64,000 nucleotides of DNA from Halomarina pelagica (GCF_024228315.1 NZ_CP100454.1:682001-746000), one strand, 5' to 3'. Shown: positions 25,689-34,796, numbered from the stretch's first letter. A program made the numbers and translations. Notes: generated by a model from the letters alone, not told the origin.

Positions 25689-26777
25689 TCACGCGGCGGG
25701 GAGCAGCAGGTGACTGTCGCCGAACTCGTGCCAGCGGTAGCCCCGCGCCACGGCCTCTCGATAGCCGTCCAGCACGAGTCGGCGTCCGGCGATTGGGTCG
25801 CTCGCGCCGTCGTCGGGAGCGGTCGCCTTCGATCGACCGGCGACGGCGGTGAGCATCGCGAGGTGCGTCGTTCCCGGATCGTGGAAGCCGGTCAGGAGGC
25901 CGTCTACGGCGCTGACGCCGCGCTCCGGGGTGACGAACGTCCGGGCGAACCCACGCGCCGGACGAACCGCACCACCCCTCCAGGCGGTCTCGAGCGCCCG
26001 GACCACCGTCGTCCCAACCGCGACGACCCGCCCTCCCTCCTCGCGGGCGGCGGCGACCGCGCGGGCGGTGGCCGCCGGCACCGCGAACGGTTCGGGGAGC
26101 AGGGGTGGGCCGTCGGCGTCGGCCGGTTCGATGCTCGACACGCCCGCGTGGAGCGTCACCGCTGCGAATTCGACGCCCCGCTCGCGGAGCGAATCGACGA
26201 CGCGCGCGGTGAACGGACGCGCGGCGGAGGGCATCTCGGCGCTCCCCGGCACCTCGGCGAAGTGCGTCCGGTAGGCCGAGAGCGGGTACTCGCCGTCGAG
26301 GTAGCCGTATCGGATGGGTCGCCCGACGCGGTCCATCGCCGCGCGGACGTCCCCGTCGAACCGGACGAACAGCAGTCGAGGAATGCCGGGATAGGGGGCG
26401 AGTACGGTGCCCTCGACGCCCCCGATGTCGAAGCGGTCGCCGGGCGCGAGGGCGAGCGGGCCCGGGGTCTCGGCGTCTCGGCGGGGTTCGACCAGCCAGA
26501 CGCCGCGTCCGTAGTCGGTCGAGAGGTTGCACAGGAACGCGCCGAACGGAGCGGTCGCCAGGAGAGAGGCGGGGAGCGTCCCGCTTCGGTTGACGACGAG
26601 GACGTCGCCCGGCCGCAGGCGAGCCGTGAGGTCAGCGAACCGCCCGTGGGAGTGACCGCCGGGCGTGCTCACCAGGAGGCGCACCTCGTCGCGGCGCAGG
26701 CCGCGGGCCTCCGGCGGAGCGGTCGCCTCCAGGCCGGCGGGTCGATCGAACGCGGGGAGGGCGTCGACGGTCCCCAT
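25689..26777 (-). CDS. QueA-like SAM:tRNA ribosyltransferase-isomerase homologue
   Basis: 362 residues. QueA hallmarks are present: LRPGDVLVVNRSGTLPA, PGSAEMPSAARPFT, VTLHAGVSSIEP, VGTTVVRALET and GFHDPGTTHLAMLTAV. Bacterial QueA transfers the SAM ribosyl group to preQ1 in tRNA to make epoxyqueuosine. Archaea make archaeosine instead and do not use this step, so the substrate here is open. It overlaps the upstream SDR gene by one base (TGATG), so the two are translationally coupled. Confidence 0.83.
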   Translation of the reverse strand: MGTVDALPAFDRPAGLEATAPPEARGLRRDEVRLLVSTPGGHSHGRFADLTARLRPGDVLVVNRSGTLPASLLATAPFGAFLCNLSTDYGRGVWLVEPRRDAETPGPLALAPGDRFDIGGVEGTVLAPYPGIPRLLFVRFDGDVRAAMDRVGRPIRYGYLDGEYPLSAYRTHFAEVPGSAEMPSAARPFTARVVDSLRERGVEFAAVTLHAGVSSIEPADADGPPLLPEPFAVPAATARAVAAAREEGGRVVAVGTTVVRALETAWRGGAVRPARGFARTFVTPERGVSAVDGLLTGFHDPGTTHLAMLTAVAGRSKATAPDDGASDPIAGRRLVLDGYREAVARGYRWHEFGDSHLLLPAA

Positions 26778-27547
26778 CAGTCAGCCTCCGTCCAGCGGTC
26801 GCCCTGCGCCCGGAACCGCCGACCCGACACGGCCCGCGGGTCGCGCCCGAGCAGCCACAGCCAGAACGGGATCGTCACGTCGGGGTGCGGACGATCGGAG
26901 ACGTCCTCCCCCGGGAAGGCTCGCCGGTGCATCCCCGTGCGCATGTCGCCGGGATCGACGCTCACGACGGCCACCTCGCCGTCGAATTCCGCCGCGAGCG
27001 TCCGCGAGAGGAGGTCGAGCGCGGCCTTGCTCGCCCCGTAGCCGCCCCATCCCGGGTAGCCCTCGCTTGCGGCGTCGCTCGTGACGTTGACGACGAGACC
27101 CGAGCGGGCGCGCAGGGCCGGGAGGAGTTCCTGTACGAGACCGAGCGGCGCGACGGCGTTCACCTCGAAGACGTCCGCCAGCGCACCGAGGGGGTACTCG
27201 GCGAGCGGCGGGAGCGGCGACGGTCCGAGCGTCGATGCGTTGTTCACGAGCAGGTCGAGGCCGTCGCCCGTCTCCTCGACGACGCGGGCGAGGTCGCGTC
27301 GGTGGTCGGCGTCCGACACGTCACCCGGGACCGCGTGGACCGTCGCGTCGCTCCCGCCGGCCTCGCGGAGCGCGCCGGCGCGTGCGTCGAGGTCGGTAGC
27401 GGTTCGAGCGGTTACGACGAGGTCGTAGCCCTCGCGCGCGAGCAGGGTCGAGACGGTCGCGCCGAGCCCGCGGCTCGCGCCCGTGACCAGCGCGAGCGGC
27501 CGTCGCCCGTCGGGCGATTCGTCGGATAGAGTCGTGTGATCTGTCAT
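26777..27547 (-). CDS. SDR family oxidoreductase, operon with QueA-like gene
   Basis: 256 residues. TGASRGLG at about residue 22 binds the cofactor, NNAS follows, and the catalytic triad is seen as NVTSDAAS...YGASKAALD. The tail is PFWLWLLGRDPRAVSGRR. The gene directly precedes the QueA-like gene with overlapping stop and start, so a shared pathway is likely. A TATA box 28 bases before ATG 27547 supports the chosen start and a leaderless mRNA. Confidence 0.86.
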   Translation of the reverse strand: MTDHTTLSDESPDGRRPLALVTGASRGLGATVSTLLAREGYDLVVTARTATDLDARAGALREAGGSDATVHAVPGDVSDADHRRDLARVVEETGDGLDLLVNNASTLGPSPLPPLAEYPLGALADVFEVNAVAPLGLVQELLPALRARSGLVVNVTSDAASEGYPGWGGYGASKAALDLLSRTLAAEFDGEVAVVSVDPGDMRTGMHRRAFPGEDVSDRPHPDVTIPFWLWLLGRDPRAVSGRRFRAQGDRWTEAD

Positions 27548-27572
27548 ACCGTCCCTACGCGCTCCGGGCCAG

Positions 27573-27578
27573 ATATAT
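27573..27578 (-). promoter_or_regulatory. TATA box of the SDR-QueA operon
   Basis: ATATAT, read on the minus strand within TTACATATATC, centred about 28 bases before ATG 27547 in an AT-rich patch. Confidence 0.6.
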
Positions 27579-27746
27579 GTAATCTGAAATTCATTTATGT
27601 TGGCGAAGCTGGTGAAATCCGTTTCAGTCGTCCCTCGGACTCGTCGGGGGCCCGACCCGGTCGCGGACGCGCTGAGGAGCGAGACAGTACGTTCCACGAT
27701 TTTGATCGGAAAAATTATCCGTTCGAGATCCGACTGGATCTCCGTC

Positions 27747-29087
27747 ATGCGTCGACGTACGTATCTGAAGGCGACGGGCACAGCGCTCCTCGGACTGGCG
27801 GCGACGGGGCGGGCGGCCGCGGACGGATCGAGCGACCGGCGGGGGGTCTACCGACCGGGCGGTCCGTGGCCGGGGAGCGAGCAGGCGTTCAACCTCGACG
27901 GGTTCCACACGAACGAGGAACTCGCCGCCGAACTCCGGAAGATCGACCGGCGGAGCGACCGGATCACCCTTCGACGGATCGGCGAGTCGGCGGGCCTCGG
28001 CGAGCCCATCTGGGAGGTCACCGTCGGCGACGGCGACACGAGCGTTCACCTCATCAACCAGATCCACGGCGACGAGCCGGTCGGGACAGAGGTCACTCTC
28101 GACCTGATCCGCGACCTCGCGCTGGGTAACTCGGGACGGGTCGAGACGCTGCTCGACGGGCTCTCGTTCACCATCGTCCCGCGGGTGAACCCCGACGGCG
28201 CGATGTTCGAGTACGACATCGACGGCGACGGGAGAGCGGAGTGGATCGGGCGGCGCTACAACACCCAGGCGTGGGAGCCGGGCGACTCGCGCTACGAGCC
28301 GTACTACCACTACCGGTACCCGGCGGACGCGCCGCCGGGCTACGACATGAACCGCGACTTCAACGTCCTCCCGCCGGGTGACCTCCCCGATCCGATCCCC
28401 GAGGAGTGGTGGACCGTCGAGGACGGCGAGGCCTTCCTGGATGTGCCGTACGAGGGGTACACCCTCCGCAGCAGCGGCCTGCGTCTCGCGCCGGAGGTCC
28501 GCGCCGTCACGGAGTCGGCCCTCCGCGCCGATCCCGACTACGCCATCACCCACCACCACCAGGGGCGGTACCTCTACCCCGACTCCGGCGACGGCAACAG
28601 GCCGCCGAAGCAGACGATCATGAGCGTGATGCCGGCCTACGGGCCGGTCTACCGCGAGCGGTCGCCGTTCGACTTCCCCGGCGCGGACGTAGAGCAGGTC
28701 GTCGACCCGTTCATCGACGCGGAGACGAGCCAGCGGTCGCTCCAGCTCAACGTGCTGGTCGCGAACGCCCTCGCCGAGCGCGGCGACAGCGTCTTCGACA
28801 GCGTCACCCGCTACGGCTACTACCCGCTGTGGGGGTCGTACCTCGACACGGTGTGCCCGCAGACGGGCGCGGCCGGCCTGCTCTACGAGGTGACCGGTCA
28901 GACCGACGACCGCGGCCAGCAGGGTCTCGGGCAGATGATCCAGGCGACGAAGGAGGGGTTCGCGGCGACCTTCGAGGCGATGGCCGACGGCTCCATCGCG
29001 GACGTGGACGCCGAGGACTACTGGGACATCCCGCTCACGGGCGAACCGCTCTCTAACCCACACGGCGTGGAGCTACCGACGCGCTGA
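27747..29087 (+). CDS. Tat-exported M14 family zinc carboxypeptidase
   Basis: 446 residues. The Tat signal RRRTYLKATG, followed by a hydrophobic alanine-rich stretch, predicts folded export. The M14 zinc site is in HGDEP (His and Glu of HxxE). RVNPDGAMFE and DMNRDFN are the substrate-binding Asn-Arg region, and THHHQGR probably holds the third zinc His. The C-terminal YEVTGQ region carries the catalytic Glu. It likely trims peptides or amide-linked polymers outside the cell. ATG 27747 is fixed by the Tat motif directly after it. Confidence 0.88.
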   Translation: MRRRTYLKATGTALLGLAATGRAAADGSSDRRGVYRPGGPWPGSEQAFNLDGFHTNEELAAELRKIDRRSDRITLRRIGESAGLGEPIWEVTVGDGDTSVHLINQIHGDEPVGTEVTLDLIRDLALGNSGRVETLLDGLSFTIVPRVNPDGAMFEYDIDGDGRAEWIGRRYNTQAWEPGDSRYEPYYHYRYPADAPPGYDMNRDFNVLPPGDLPDPIPEEWWTVEDGEAFLDVPYEGYTLRSSGLRLAPEVRAVTESALRADPDYAITHHHQGRYLYPDSGDGNRPPKQTIMSVMPAYGPVYRERSPFDFPGADVEQVVDPFIDAETSQRSLQLNVLVANALAERGDSVFDSVTRYGYYPLWGSYLDTVCPQTGAAGLLYEVTGQTDDRGQQGLGQMIQATKEGFAATFEAMADGSIADVDAEDYWDIPLTGEPLSNPHGVELPTR

Positions 29088-29261
29088 GCGTCGCGCGGAT
29101 GTCGCTCGCCACTCCGCCTCCAGGACGCTCATCTGCACCAGCGTCCGGTAGTCGTCCTCGAACCGTCGCGCGTCGCGGAGGACGCCCTCGCGTCTGAAGC
29201 CGCAGGACTCGTAGCACGCGATCGCGGCCTCGTCCGTCGTCGGTTGTAACGAGTTCACCAC
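29073..29261 (-). pseudogene. C-terminal fragment of a GNAT acetyltransferase
   Basis: About 62 codons encode only the end of a GNAT domain: LQPTTDEAAIACYESCGFRREGVLR, then YRTLVQMSVLEAEW, corresponding to the last helix and strands after the acetyl-CoA loop. The N-terminal two thirds, including the pyrophosphate-binding loop, are missing; the frame continues upstream to about 29285 without a plausible start. It overlaps the M14 stop by 15 bases. I read it as a decayed, truncated gene. Confidence 0.65.
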
Positions 29262-29318
29262 TCGGGATCGAACGCGGACCGATGTAGGCGTCGCCGAGGG
29301 GTGTCACCGCCCGCCGCC

Positions 29319-29558
29319 TCACACCCGCAGCCTGATCGTGTCCTCGTCCACGTTCGCCACGTACCGCCCGGGGAGGTGGTGGGTGTCCTGTTCGACGGTG
29401 CCGTCCCACGCCAGTTCGTCGAGCACGTCCGGGTCGACGTCGCCCTCGACGGTCACGTGGAGGTCGCCGCCGCGCACGTCGCTGACGGTCCCGATCTCCT
29501 CGCCGGTCTGGGAGACGACGCGCTTTCCGACCTGCTTCTCCGAGAAGTCGTCGGGCAT
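29319..29558 (-). CDS. PRC-barrel-like small protein
   Basis: 79 residues. The start (FSEKQVGKRVVSQTGEEIGTVSDVRGGDLHVT) is the PRC-barrel pattern, followed by short beta strands ending in DTIRLRV. PRC-barrel proteins occur in RNA maturation and photosynthetic reaction centres; haloarchaea have many stand-alone copies of unknown role. It starts at ATG 29558 and lies 54 bases downstream of the M20 peptidase gene on the same strand. Confidence 0.82.
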   Translation of the reverse strand: MPDDFSEKQVGKRVVSQTGEEIGTVSDVRGGDLHVTVEGDVDPDVLDELAWDGTVEQDTHHLPGRYVANVDEDTIRLRV

Positions 29559-29612
29559 GAGTCGCGATTCACGGCGGAGCGGGTTGAACGTTGTCCCCGC
29601 GCTCGCCGGCCC

Positions 29613-30812
29613 TTACCCCAGGAAGTCCGTCGCCGCCGCGACGACGATCTCCGCCACCTCGACCACGTCGTCGGTGTAGACGAACTCGCCCGCGGCGTGG
29701 ACGTTCCCGCCGTCGGGCCCGAGGATGACCGTCGGGAGGCCCGCGCGGTCGCCGAGGTAGTTGAAGTCGCCGACGCTGGCGAAGTAGCCGATCGCGGGGT
29801 CGACGCCCGCCACCGCGCGGGTCGCGTCGCGGAGCGCACCCACGAGCGGGTGGTCCTCCTCGGTGACGTACGGCCCGTAGCGGATGTCGGGGGCCGGTGC
29901 CTCGCGGAAGCCGATCTCCACCTCGCTGTCGAGGTCGAGCGCGGCCACCGCCTCCTCCGCGTCGGTTCGCACGTCGGCTTCGGTCTCCCCGACGACGACG
30001 TGGCGATCGACCATGAGGCGGGCGCGCTCGGGGACCGAGAGCGTCTGGCTCCCGCCGTCGAGCAGGAGCGGGCAGACCGACCCCTCGCCGAGTTTCGGGT
30101 GCGAGCCGACGTCGATCCGGGTGAGCGCGTCGGCCACGCGCCCGGCGTCCACGACGGCGTTGACGCCCCGCTCCGGTTGCGATCCGTGGGCGGCCTCGCC
30201 CTTCACGGTGACGTCGTAGAGGAACCGCCCGCGCGCGCCGAGGACGAGCGCCGGGTTCTCGATCTCCCCCTGGGCGAGGACCGGGCCGGGTTCGGTGACG
30301 ATCGCCGCGTCGCAGTCGTCGGCGTAGCCGTCGCGGACGAGGCGGTCCGTACCGAGCCCGAAGGGCCCCTCCTCGTCCACGACGGCGGTGAGGAGCACGT
30401 CGCCGGCGAGATCGCGCTCCGCGAGCGCCTCGAACGCGACCATGACCGCCGCGAGACCGCCCTTCATGTCGCACGCGCCCTGTCCGTAGAGCTTGCCGTC
30501 CTCGATCCGCCCCGAACAGGGGTCCTCCTCCCAGTCGTCGACCAGCAGGACCGTGTCCATGTGGGCGTTGAGCAGGAGCGTGGGGGCGTCGGGGTCGCTC
30601 CCCTCGAGGCGGGCGATCACGTTGTCGCCCTCGTAGCCGGTGATCTCGGGCTCGCTCACGCGGTGGTACGCCGGGGTCAGGCCGCGCTCGTCGAGCCACC
30701 CGTGGACGAACTCGGCGATCTCGCGCTCCTCGAAGTAGGGGCTCGGGATCCGGACGAGGCGCTGGAGGAGGTCGATCGTCTCGTTGGGATCGACGCGGGG
30801 GCGGTCAGTCAT
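29613..30812 (-). CDS. M20 family metallopeptidase (ArgE/DapE type)
   Basis: 399 residues. Metal and catalytic motifs: LLLNAHMDTVL (His and Asp), GACDMKGG (bridging Asp), VVDEEGPFG (catalytic Glu pair) and NVHAAGEFV (C-terminal His). The middle RGRFLYDVTVKGEAAHGSQPE is the dimerisation domain. The family removes N-acyl groups or cleaves dipeptides. The ATG at 30812 overlaps the stop of the upstream APC permease gene by eight bases, so uptake and hydrolysis of the same substrate class is likely. Confidence 0.9.
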   Translation of the reverse strand: MTDRPRVDPNETIDLLQRLVRIPSPYFEEREIAEFVHGWLDERGLTPAYHRVSEPEITGYEGDNVIARLEGSDPDAPTLLLNAHMDTVLLVDDWEEDPCSGRIEDGKLYGQGACDMKGGLAAVMVAFEALAERDLAGDVLLTAVVDEEGPFGLGTDRLVRDGYADDCDAAIVTEPGPVLAQGEIENPALVLGARGRFLYDVTVKGEAAHGSQPERGVNAVVDAGRVADALTRIDVGSHPKLGEGSVCPLLLDGGSQTLSVPERARLMVDRHVVVGETEADVRTDAEEAVAALDLDSEVEIGFREAPAPDIRYGPYVTEEDHPLVGALRDATRAVAGVDPAIGYFASVGDFNYLGDRAGLPTVILGPDGGNVHAAGEFVYTDDVVEVAEIVVAAATDFLG

Positions 30813-32235
30813 CGCCCGTCCCCCGTGCGAGGTCACGGTCGTCGGAGGCGACGCCCGGGAGCGTCTCGAGCAGCGCCCCGACGTCGGTGTCGCGCCTGCG
30901 ACCGCGGTACCAGTAGCCGCCGAAGACGACCAGCCCGACGGCGAGCCACGGGACGTAGATGCGAAGCGTCGGGAGCGCCGAGAGGTCGCCCGAGGGGACC
31001 GCCCCCCAGTTCGCGGCCTGCGTGATGAGTCCGAACGAGCCGACCGCGGCGACGACGCCGGTGAGCACGAGCAGCCAGCCGACGTCGAACCCCGCCCTCG
31101 AGGCGAGGTCGGGCCGGGTGAAGTGGACGTAGAGCACCGTCGCCGAGACGGCGAAGTACGCGATGAGGTAGCTGAACGTGGCGATGGCGAGCGCCTGATC
31201 GAGGCCGCCCGTCCAGAACGTGAGCGCCGAGGCGACGACGTACAGCGTGAGCAGCGACCAGTGGGGCGTCCCGAATCGATCGCTCACCGACGAGAAGGCC
31301 CGCGGGAACACCTCGTCCCAGGCCCAGGAGTAGGGCATCTTGATGCCGGCGGCCATGACCGCGTGGACGCTGGAGGCGGTGGCGAGCAGTCCGCCGATCG
31401 CGACGATGGCGGTCGCGTTCGCCCCGAGGAACGCCTCGGCCGCCGTGGCGAGCGGACGGGCGGAGTTCGCGAGTACGGTGTACTCGGTGACGCCGTAGAT
31501 GACGACCGCCGTCCAGACGTACAGCAGGATGAGGATCGCCGTCCCGCCGGCCATCGCCAGCGGGAGGTTCCGCTCGGGGTCCTTCACCTCCGCGCCCATC
31601 TGCCCGGCGACCGCGATCCCGATGTAGGCGTAGAACAGCGGGACGGCGGCGGCGACGAAGCCGTCGAACCCGCCGGTGAAGAAGGGCCGGTAGTTCGACG
31701 CGCTCACGCTGAACGTCCCCGGGATCACGAGCACGAGGATCGAGACCATGAGGAAGGCGAAGATGGCGTTCTGCGAGACGCTGTAGCCCTTCGTGCCGAC
31801 GAGGTTGACGAGGAAGAGCGCGGTGAGCAGCCCGAAGCCGGCCAGCGCGGGGTCGATACCGGGGTAGAACACCTGGAGGTAGCTCCCGAACCCGAGCGCG
31901 AGGACGGCGTCGGCCGCCATGTAGCCGAGCCACTTCGACCACGTGACGAGAAAGCCCGGCAGACGACTGCCGAACGTCCGCGAGACGTAGGCGTACGACC
32001 CCGCGGCCGCCGGGAAGATGGTGGCCATCCAGCTGTAGTTGACGGCGATGCTCATCGCGAGGATCCCCGAGAGGACGACCACGAGGATGACGCTCGGTCC
32101 CGTCGTGCTGCTGGCCGTGCCGAGCGTGACGAACAGCCCCGCGCCGAGCGTCCCCGCGACGACGGTGCTGACCGCGCCGAAGAGCCCGATGTCGCGGGAG
32201 AGGCTGTTCCCGTCGTTCGCTCCTGTTTCCGCCAT
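30805..32235 (-). CDS. APC superfamily amino acid/amine permease
   Basis: 476 residues and about twelve transmembrane helices. The first helix has GTLGAGLFVTLG, the APC substrate-binding loop. Further on is the GAEVKDPERNLPLAM signature of APC transporters, whose conserved Glu and Pro precede helix 7. It imports amino acids or amines, with proton or sodium coupling unknown. It is co-transcribed with the M20 peptidase and next to an HTH-10 regulator on the same strand. A TATA box 27 bases before ATG 32235 fixes the start. Confidence 0.9.
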   Translation of the reverse strand: MAETGANDGNSLSRDIGLFGAVSTVVAGTLGAGLFVTLGTASSTTGPSVILVVVLSGILAMSIAVNYSWMATIFPAAAGSYAYVSRTFGSRLPGFLVTWSKWLGYMAADAVLALGFGSYLQVFYPGIDPALAGFGLLTALFLVNLVGTKGYSVSQNAIFAFLMVSILVLVIPGTFSVSASNYRPFFTGGFDGFVAAAVPLFYAYIGIAVAGQMGAEVKDPERNLPLAMAGGTAILILLYVWTAVVIYGVTEYTVLANSARPLATAAEAFLGANATAIVAIGGLLATASSVHAVMAAGIKMPYSWAWDEVFPRAFSSVSDRFGTPHWSLLTLYVVASALTFWTGGLDQALAIATFSYLIAYFAVSATVLYVHFTRPDLASRAGFDVGWLLVLTGVVAAVGSFGLITQAANWGAVPSGDLSALPTLRIYVPWLAVGLVVFGGYWYRGRRRDTDVGALLETLPGVASDDRDLARGTGDD

Positions 32236-32260
32236 GCGTACACACGGCACGGTACGGGCG

Positions 32261-32264
32261 TATA
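32261..32264 (-). promoter_or_regulatory. TATA-like box of the APC-M20 operon
   Basis: TATA within GCTATACG on the minus strand, about 27 bases before ATG 32235. It lies in the short gap after the HTH-10 gene. Confidence 0.5.
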
Positions 32265-32300
32265 GCTCCCCTCCCTAGCATGGTCGGGTCGGGTGGGCCC

Positions 32301-32996
32301 TCACTCCGAGCCGAGGAGCTTCGACTCGGCCTTCCGGAGGTGTTCGAGCAGCGTCGCCCTCGACACGCCCGCGATCGCCGCCAGTTCGCCCGCGCTCACC
32401 TCCCGCGGCCACGTGTAGTAGTCGTGCCGCCGGGCGAGGTCGAACACCTCGCGCTGGCGCTCCGAGAGGTCGTCGGTCTGGAAGATGCCCGTACCGCTCG
32501 CCGGGGCGGTGATGAGTTCGACGCGGATCTCCGCGTCCATCTCCTCGCGCACCTCCTCGAGCCTGTCGTGGACCGTCCGGCGCGTCTCGTGGACCAGGAC
32601 GGTCCAGTACTCCCGGCCGCCGATCATCCGCACGGGCTCGTCCGGGATGAACCCGCGCGAGACGAGCGCCTCGTTGATGCTGTTCGCGAGGTCGTATCGG
32701 ACGACGATCCCCCGCGCGGCGCTGCCGGGAACGGCGGCGTCGGTCGCCGCGTCGATCGGCCCGCCGGTCTCCCAGACGGACTCGGTGAGGTCGGAGGCCT
32801 CGACGGCCGCGACGAGGTCGTCGACGGCGGCCGTCGTGTCGCCGTAGGCGGTGAACCGCCCGGTCGCCAGCCCGTCGATCCGGTGGACGCCGTGGCCGAG
32901 CAGTCCCGCGTCTACCGCCTCGGTGACCTCGAGCGTCCAGCAGTCGGGGTGCCAGAGGTCGAGCGAGACGCGGACCCCCAGTTCGTCGGCGGTCAT
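32301..32996 (-). CDS. HTH-10 family regulator (Bat-type DNA-binding domain)
   Basis: 231 residues. The C-terminal 55 residues (LSERQREVFDLARRHDYYTWPR then ISAGE-like SAGELAAIAGVSRATLLEHLRKAESKL) are the HTH-10 domain of bacterio-opsin-activator-type regulators. The N-terminal part is a strand-rich sensor-like region (HPDCWTLEVTEAV...) without PAS or GAF features. It probably regulates the adjacent APC-M20 operon, whose start is 66 bases downstream of its stop. ATG 32996 is preferred over an upstream GC-rich extension. Confidence 0.87.
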   Translation of the reverse strand: MTADELGVRVSLDLWHPDCWTLEVTEAVDAGLLGHGVHRIDGLATGRFTAYGDTTAAVDDLVAAVEASDLTESVWETGGPIDAATDAAVPGSAARGIVVRYDLANSINEALVSRGFIPDEPVRMIGGREYWTVLVHETRRTVHDRLEEVREEMDAEIRVELITAPASGTGIFQTDDLSERQREVFDLARRHDYYTWPREVSAGELAAIAGVSRATLLEHLRKAESKLLGSE

Positions 32997-33151
32997 CGCT
33001 TCGCGAAGGGAACGTCGCCGCCGACCAAAAGCTAGCGCATCCCCGCCAGACGGTGTCGCTCCCGCGGAGCGTTGCCCCGCCCCGGTCGGCACTTCAACGG
33101 CGCGGATTCGCAGGCCCGGTGGCGATACGCGTTCGCCCGGAACTGACGGTG

Positions 33152-34147
33152 ATGAACAGCGATTCGAGGCTCCTGCGGATCGCCGGGGTCGTCGTGGTGC
33201 TGCTCCTGCTCGCGGGGACCGCCTACGGTCTCGTCGCCGTCGACCGCCCGCGCGTCGAGGCGGTCGACAACGACTGGGGAACCGTCACGCAGGAGTGGAC
33301 CGAGGTCGAGACACAGCTCCTCGTCGAGAACCCCCGGCTCCTCCGAGTGGGCGAAGCGGTCGCGAACGTCGAGTACACCGTCTCGTTCAACGGCATCGAG
33401 ATGGCCCACGGGCAGAAGAAGTCGATCGCGCTCTCCGGCGAGCGGGACGTCGTGAACCTCTCGACGCGCATCGACAACGACGACATCCCCGAGTGGTGGG
33501 CGTCGCACGTCGAGCACAACGAGACGACGACCGTGCGGGTGAACCCGGCCGTCGACGTCGAGTACGCCGGAATGCGGATACCCGTGGAGTCCGCCACGCG
33601 GACGCGGACGGTCCACACGAGCCTGCTCGAACCGCTCCGGACGGAGGAGAACCGCCGGATCACCGCGTCGAACCGGACGCTACTGATCGTCAACGGGACC
33701 GACGCCCGATGGGGGAACGCGACGGTCGAGCGGACGCCCATCCACGCGTCGGCGACCGTCACCAATCCCACCCCGGTTCCCATCCCCGTCACCGACATCG
33801 AGTACACCATCCGGATGAACGGGATCGTCGTCGGCAACGGGACGGCGGCCGGGCGGACGGTCGTCCCGCCGGGCGAGACGAAGACGCTCGAGACCCGCGC
33901 CGTCATCGACAACTCGAAGCTCGACGAGTGGTGGGTCACGCACGTCCGGAACGACGAGACGACGCGCATGACCGTCGACTTCTACGCCACGGTGGAGCTG
34001 TTCGGGAATCGCTACCGGCTACCGCTCGAGTCGCTCTCCTACGAGCGGACGTTCCACACGGACATCCTCCGACCGGGCGGCCTCCCGACCAACGACTCGG
34101 GAACCGACCGTCGGGCGATCGCGACGGACAGAACGGCGAGACGGTGA
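33152..34147 (+). CDS. Membrane-anchored protein with two LEA14/WHy-like domains
   Basis: 331 residues. An N-terminal hydrophobic segment (about 8-28) anchors it outside the membrane. Two homologous beta-sandwich units follow: residues about 48-150 (TQLLVENPRLLRVGEAVANVEYTVSFNGIEMAHG) and about 195-295 (ASATVTNPTPVPIPVTDIEYTIRMNGIVVGNG). The repeated VxNPxxxxxxVxxIEYxxxxNGIxxxxG is the water-stress/LEA14 signature. Multiple NxT/S sites are consistent with surface glycosylation. It could protect or organise the cell surface. Confidence 0.82.
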   Translation: MNSDSRLLRIAGVVVVLLLLAGTAYGLVAVDRPRVEAVDNDWGTVTQEWTEVETQLLVENPRLLRVGEAVANVEYTVSFNGIEMAHGQKKSIALSGERDVVNLSTRIDNDDIPEWWASHVEHNETTTVRVNPAVDVEYAGMRIPVESATRTRTVHTSLLEPLRTEENRRITASNRTLLIVNGTDARWGNATVERTPIHASATVTNPTPVPIPVTDIEYTIRMNGIVVGNGTAAGRTVVPPGETKTLETRAVIDNSKLDEWWVTHVRNDETTRMTVDFYATVELFGNRYRLPLESLSYERTFHTDILRPGGLPTNDSGTDRRAIATDRTARR

Positions 34148-34156
34148 TAACGGACG

Positions 34157-34729
34157 ATGGTCGACGTACTCGGTCACCTCGCGCTCGCCCTGCTCTTCGC
34201 GCTCCCGGCGTGGATCGTCTGGGACGGCCGCGTGAGCCTCGCGTTCGTCGGGACCGTCCTCGCGACGGCGATGCTCCCCGACGTCGACCTCGTGCTCAGG
34301 CACGTCGTCCCGACCGTCGAGCACCACGGCGTCACGCACACCGTCCTCTTCGTGACGGTCGTCTCGGTGGTCGCCGGTGCCCTCGCCGAGACCGTCGACA
34401 CGTCGGTGCTCGAGCGGTGGTGGCGCGAGAGCGAGGGACACGCGGTCTCCGACGGCGCGGTCTTCCTCTTCGTGACCGGCGGGTTCCTCCTCGGCGGACT
34501 CAGCCACCTGTTCGGCGACGTGCTCTCCGCGCCGGACGTCTCCGAGCCGATCGAGCCCCTGTGGCCGGTCTTCGACAAGCCGATCTCGATCGACGTGCTC
34601 TACTACACCTCGCCGTGGTGGAACCTCGGCCTGCTGGTGGCGGCCGTCTCGCTCCACCTCGCGCTCGGCTACCGCGACGGCTACCTCGTCGAACTCGTCG
34701 ATCGAGCCTCCCCGCGGGAGGACGGGTAA
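34157..34729 (+). CDS. YdjM-type membrane-bound metal-dependent hydrolase
   Basis: 190 residues with four hydrophobic helices and polar His/Asp residues at membrane edges: GHLALALLF, LPDVDLVLRH, HHGVTHTVLF and GGLSHLFGDVL. This pattern marks the DUF457/YdjM family of predicted inner-membrane metal-dependent hydrolases. A C-terminal segment (YTSPWWNLGLLVAAVSLHLALGY) is a further helix. It lies nine bases after the LEA14-type gene, so co-transcription is likely. The substrate is unknown. Confidence 0.83.
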   Translation: MVDVLGHLALALLFALPAWIVWDGRVSLAFVGTVLATAMLPDVDLVLRHVVPTVEHHGVTHTVLFVTVVSVVAGALAETVDTSVLERWWRESEGHAVSDGAVFLFVTGGFLLGGLSHLFGDVLSAPDVSEPIEPLWPVFDKPISIDVLYYTSPWWNLGLLVAAVSLHLALGYRDGYLVELVDRASPREDG

Positions 34730-34796
34730 CCCCCCGACACCGAAGCGCGTCCGGTCCGTCCACACCGTTATGCGCGCGGCGGGCGAATCCGGGAGC

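Noticed and set aside
30784-32265. 493-codon open frame opposite the APC permease
   Set aside because: It is antisense to a gene with clear transporter motifs and encodes a Glu/Arg-rich sequence without any fold. Long antisense frames are common at this GC content.
32301-32996. HTH-10 gene as the bacterio-opsin activator bat
   Set aside because: It lacks the PAS and GAF domains of Bat, there is no bop gene in the window, and its neighbours are a permease and peptidase.
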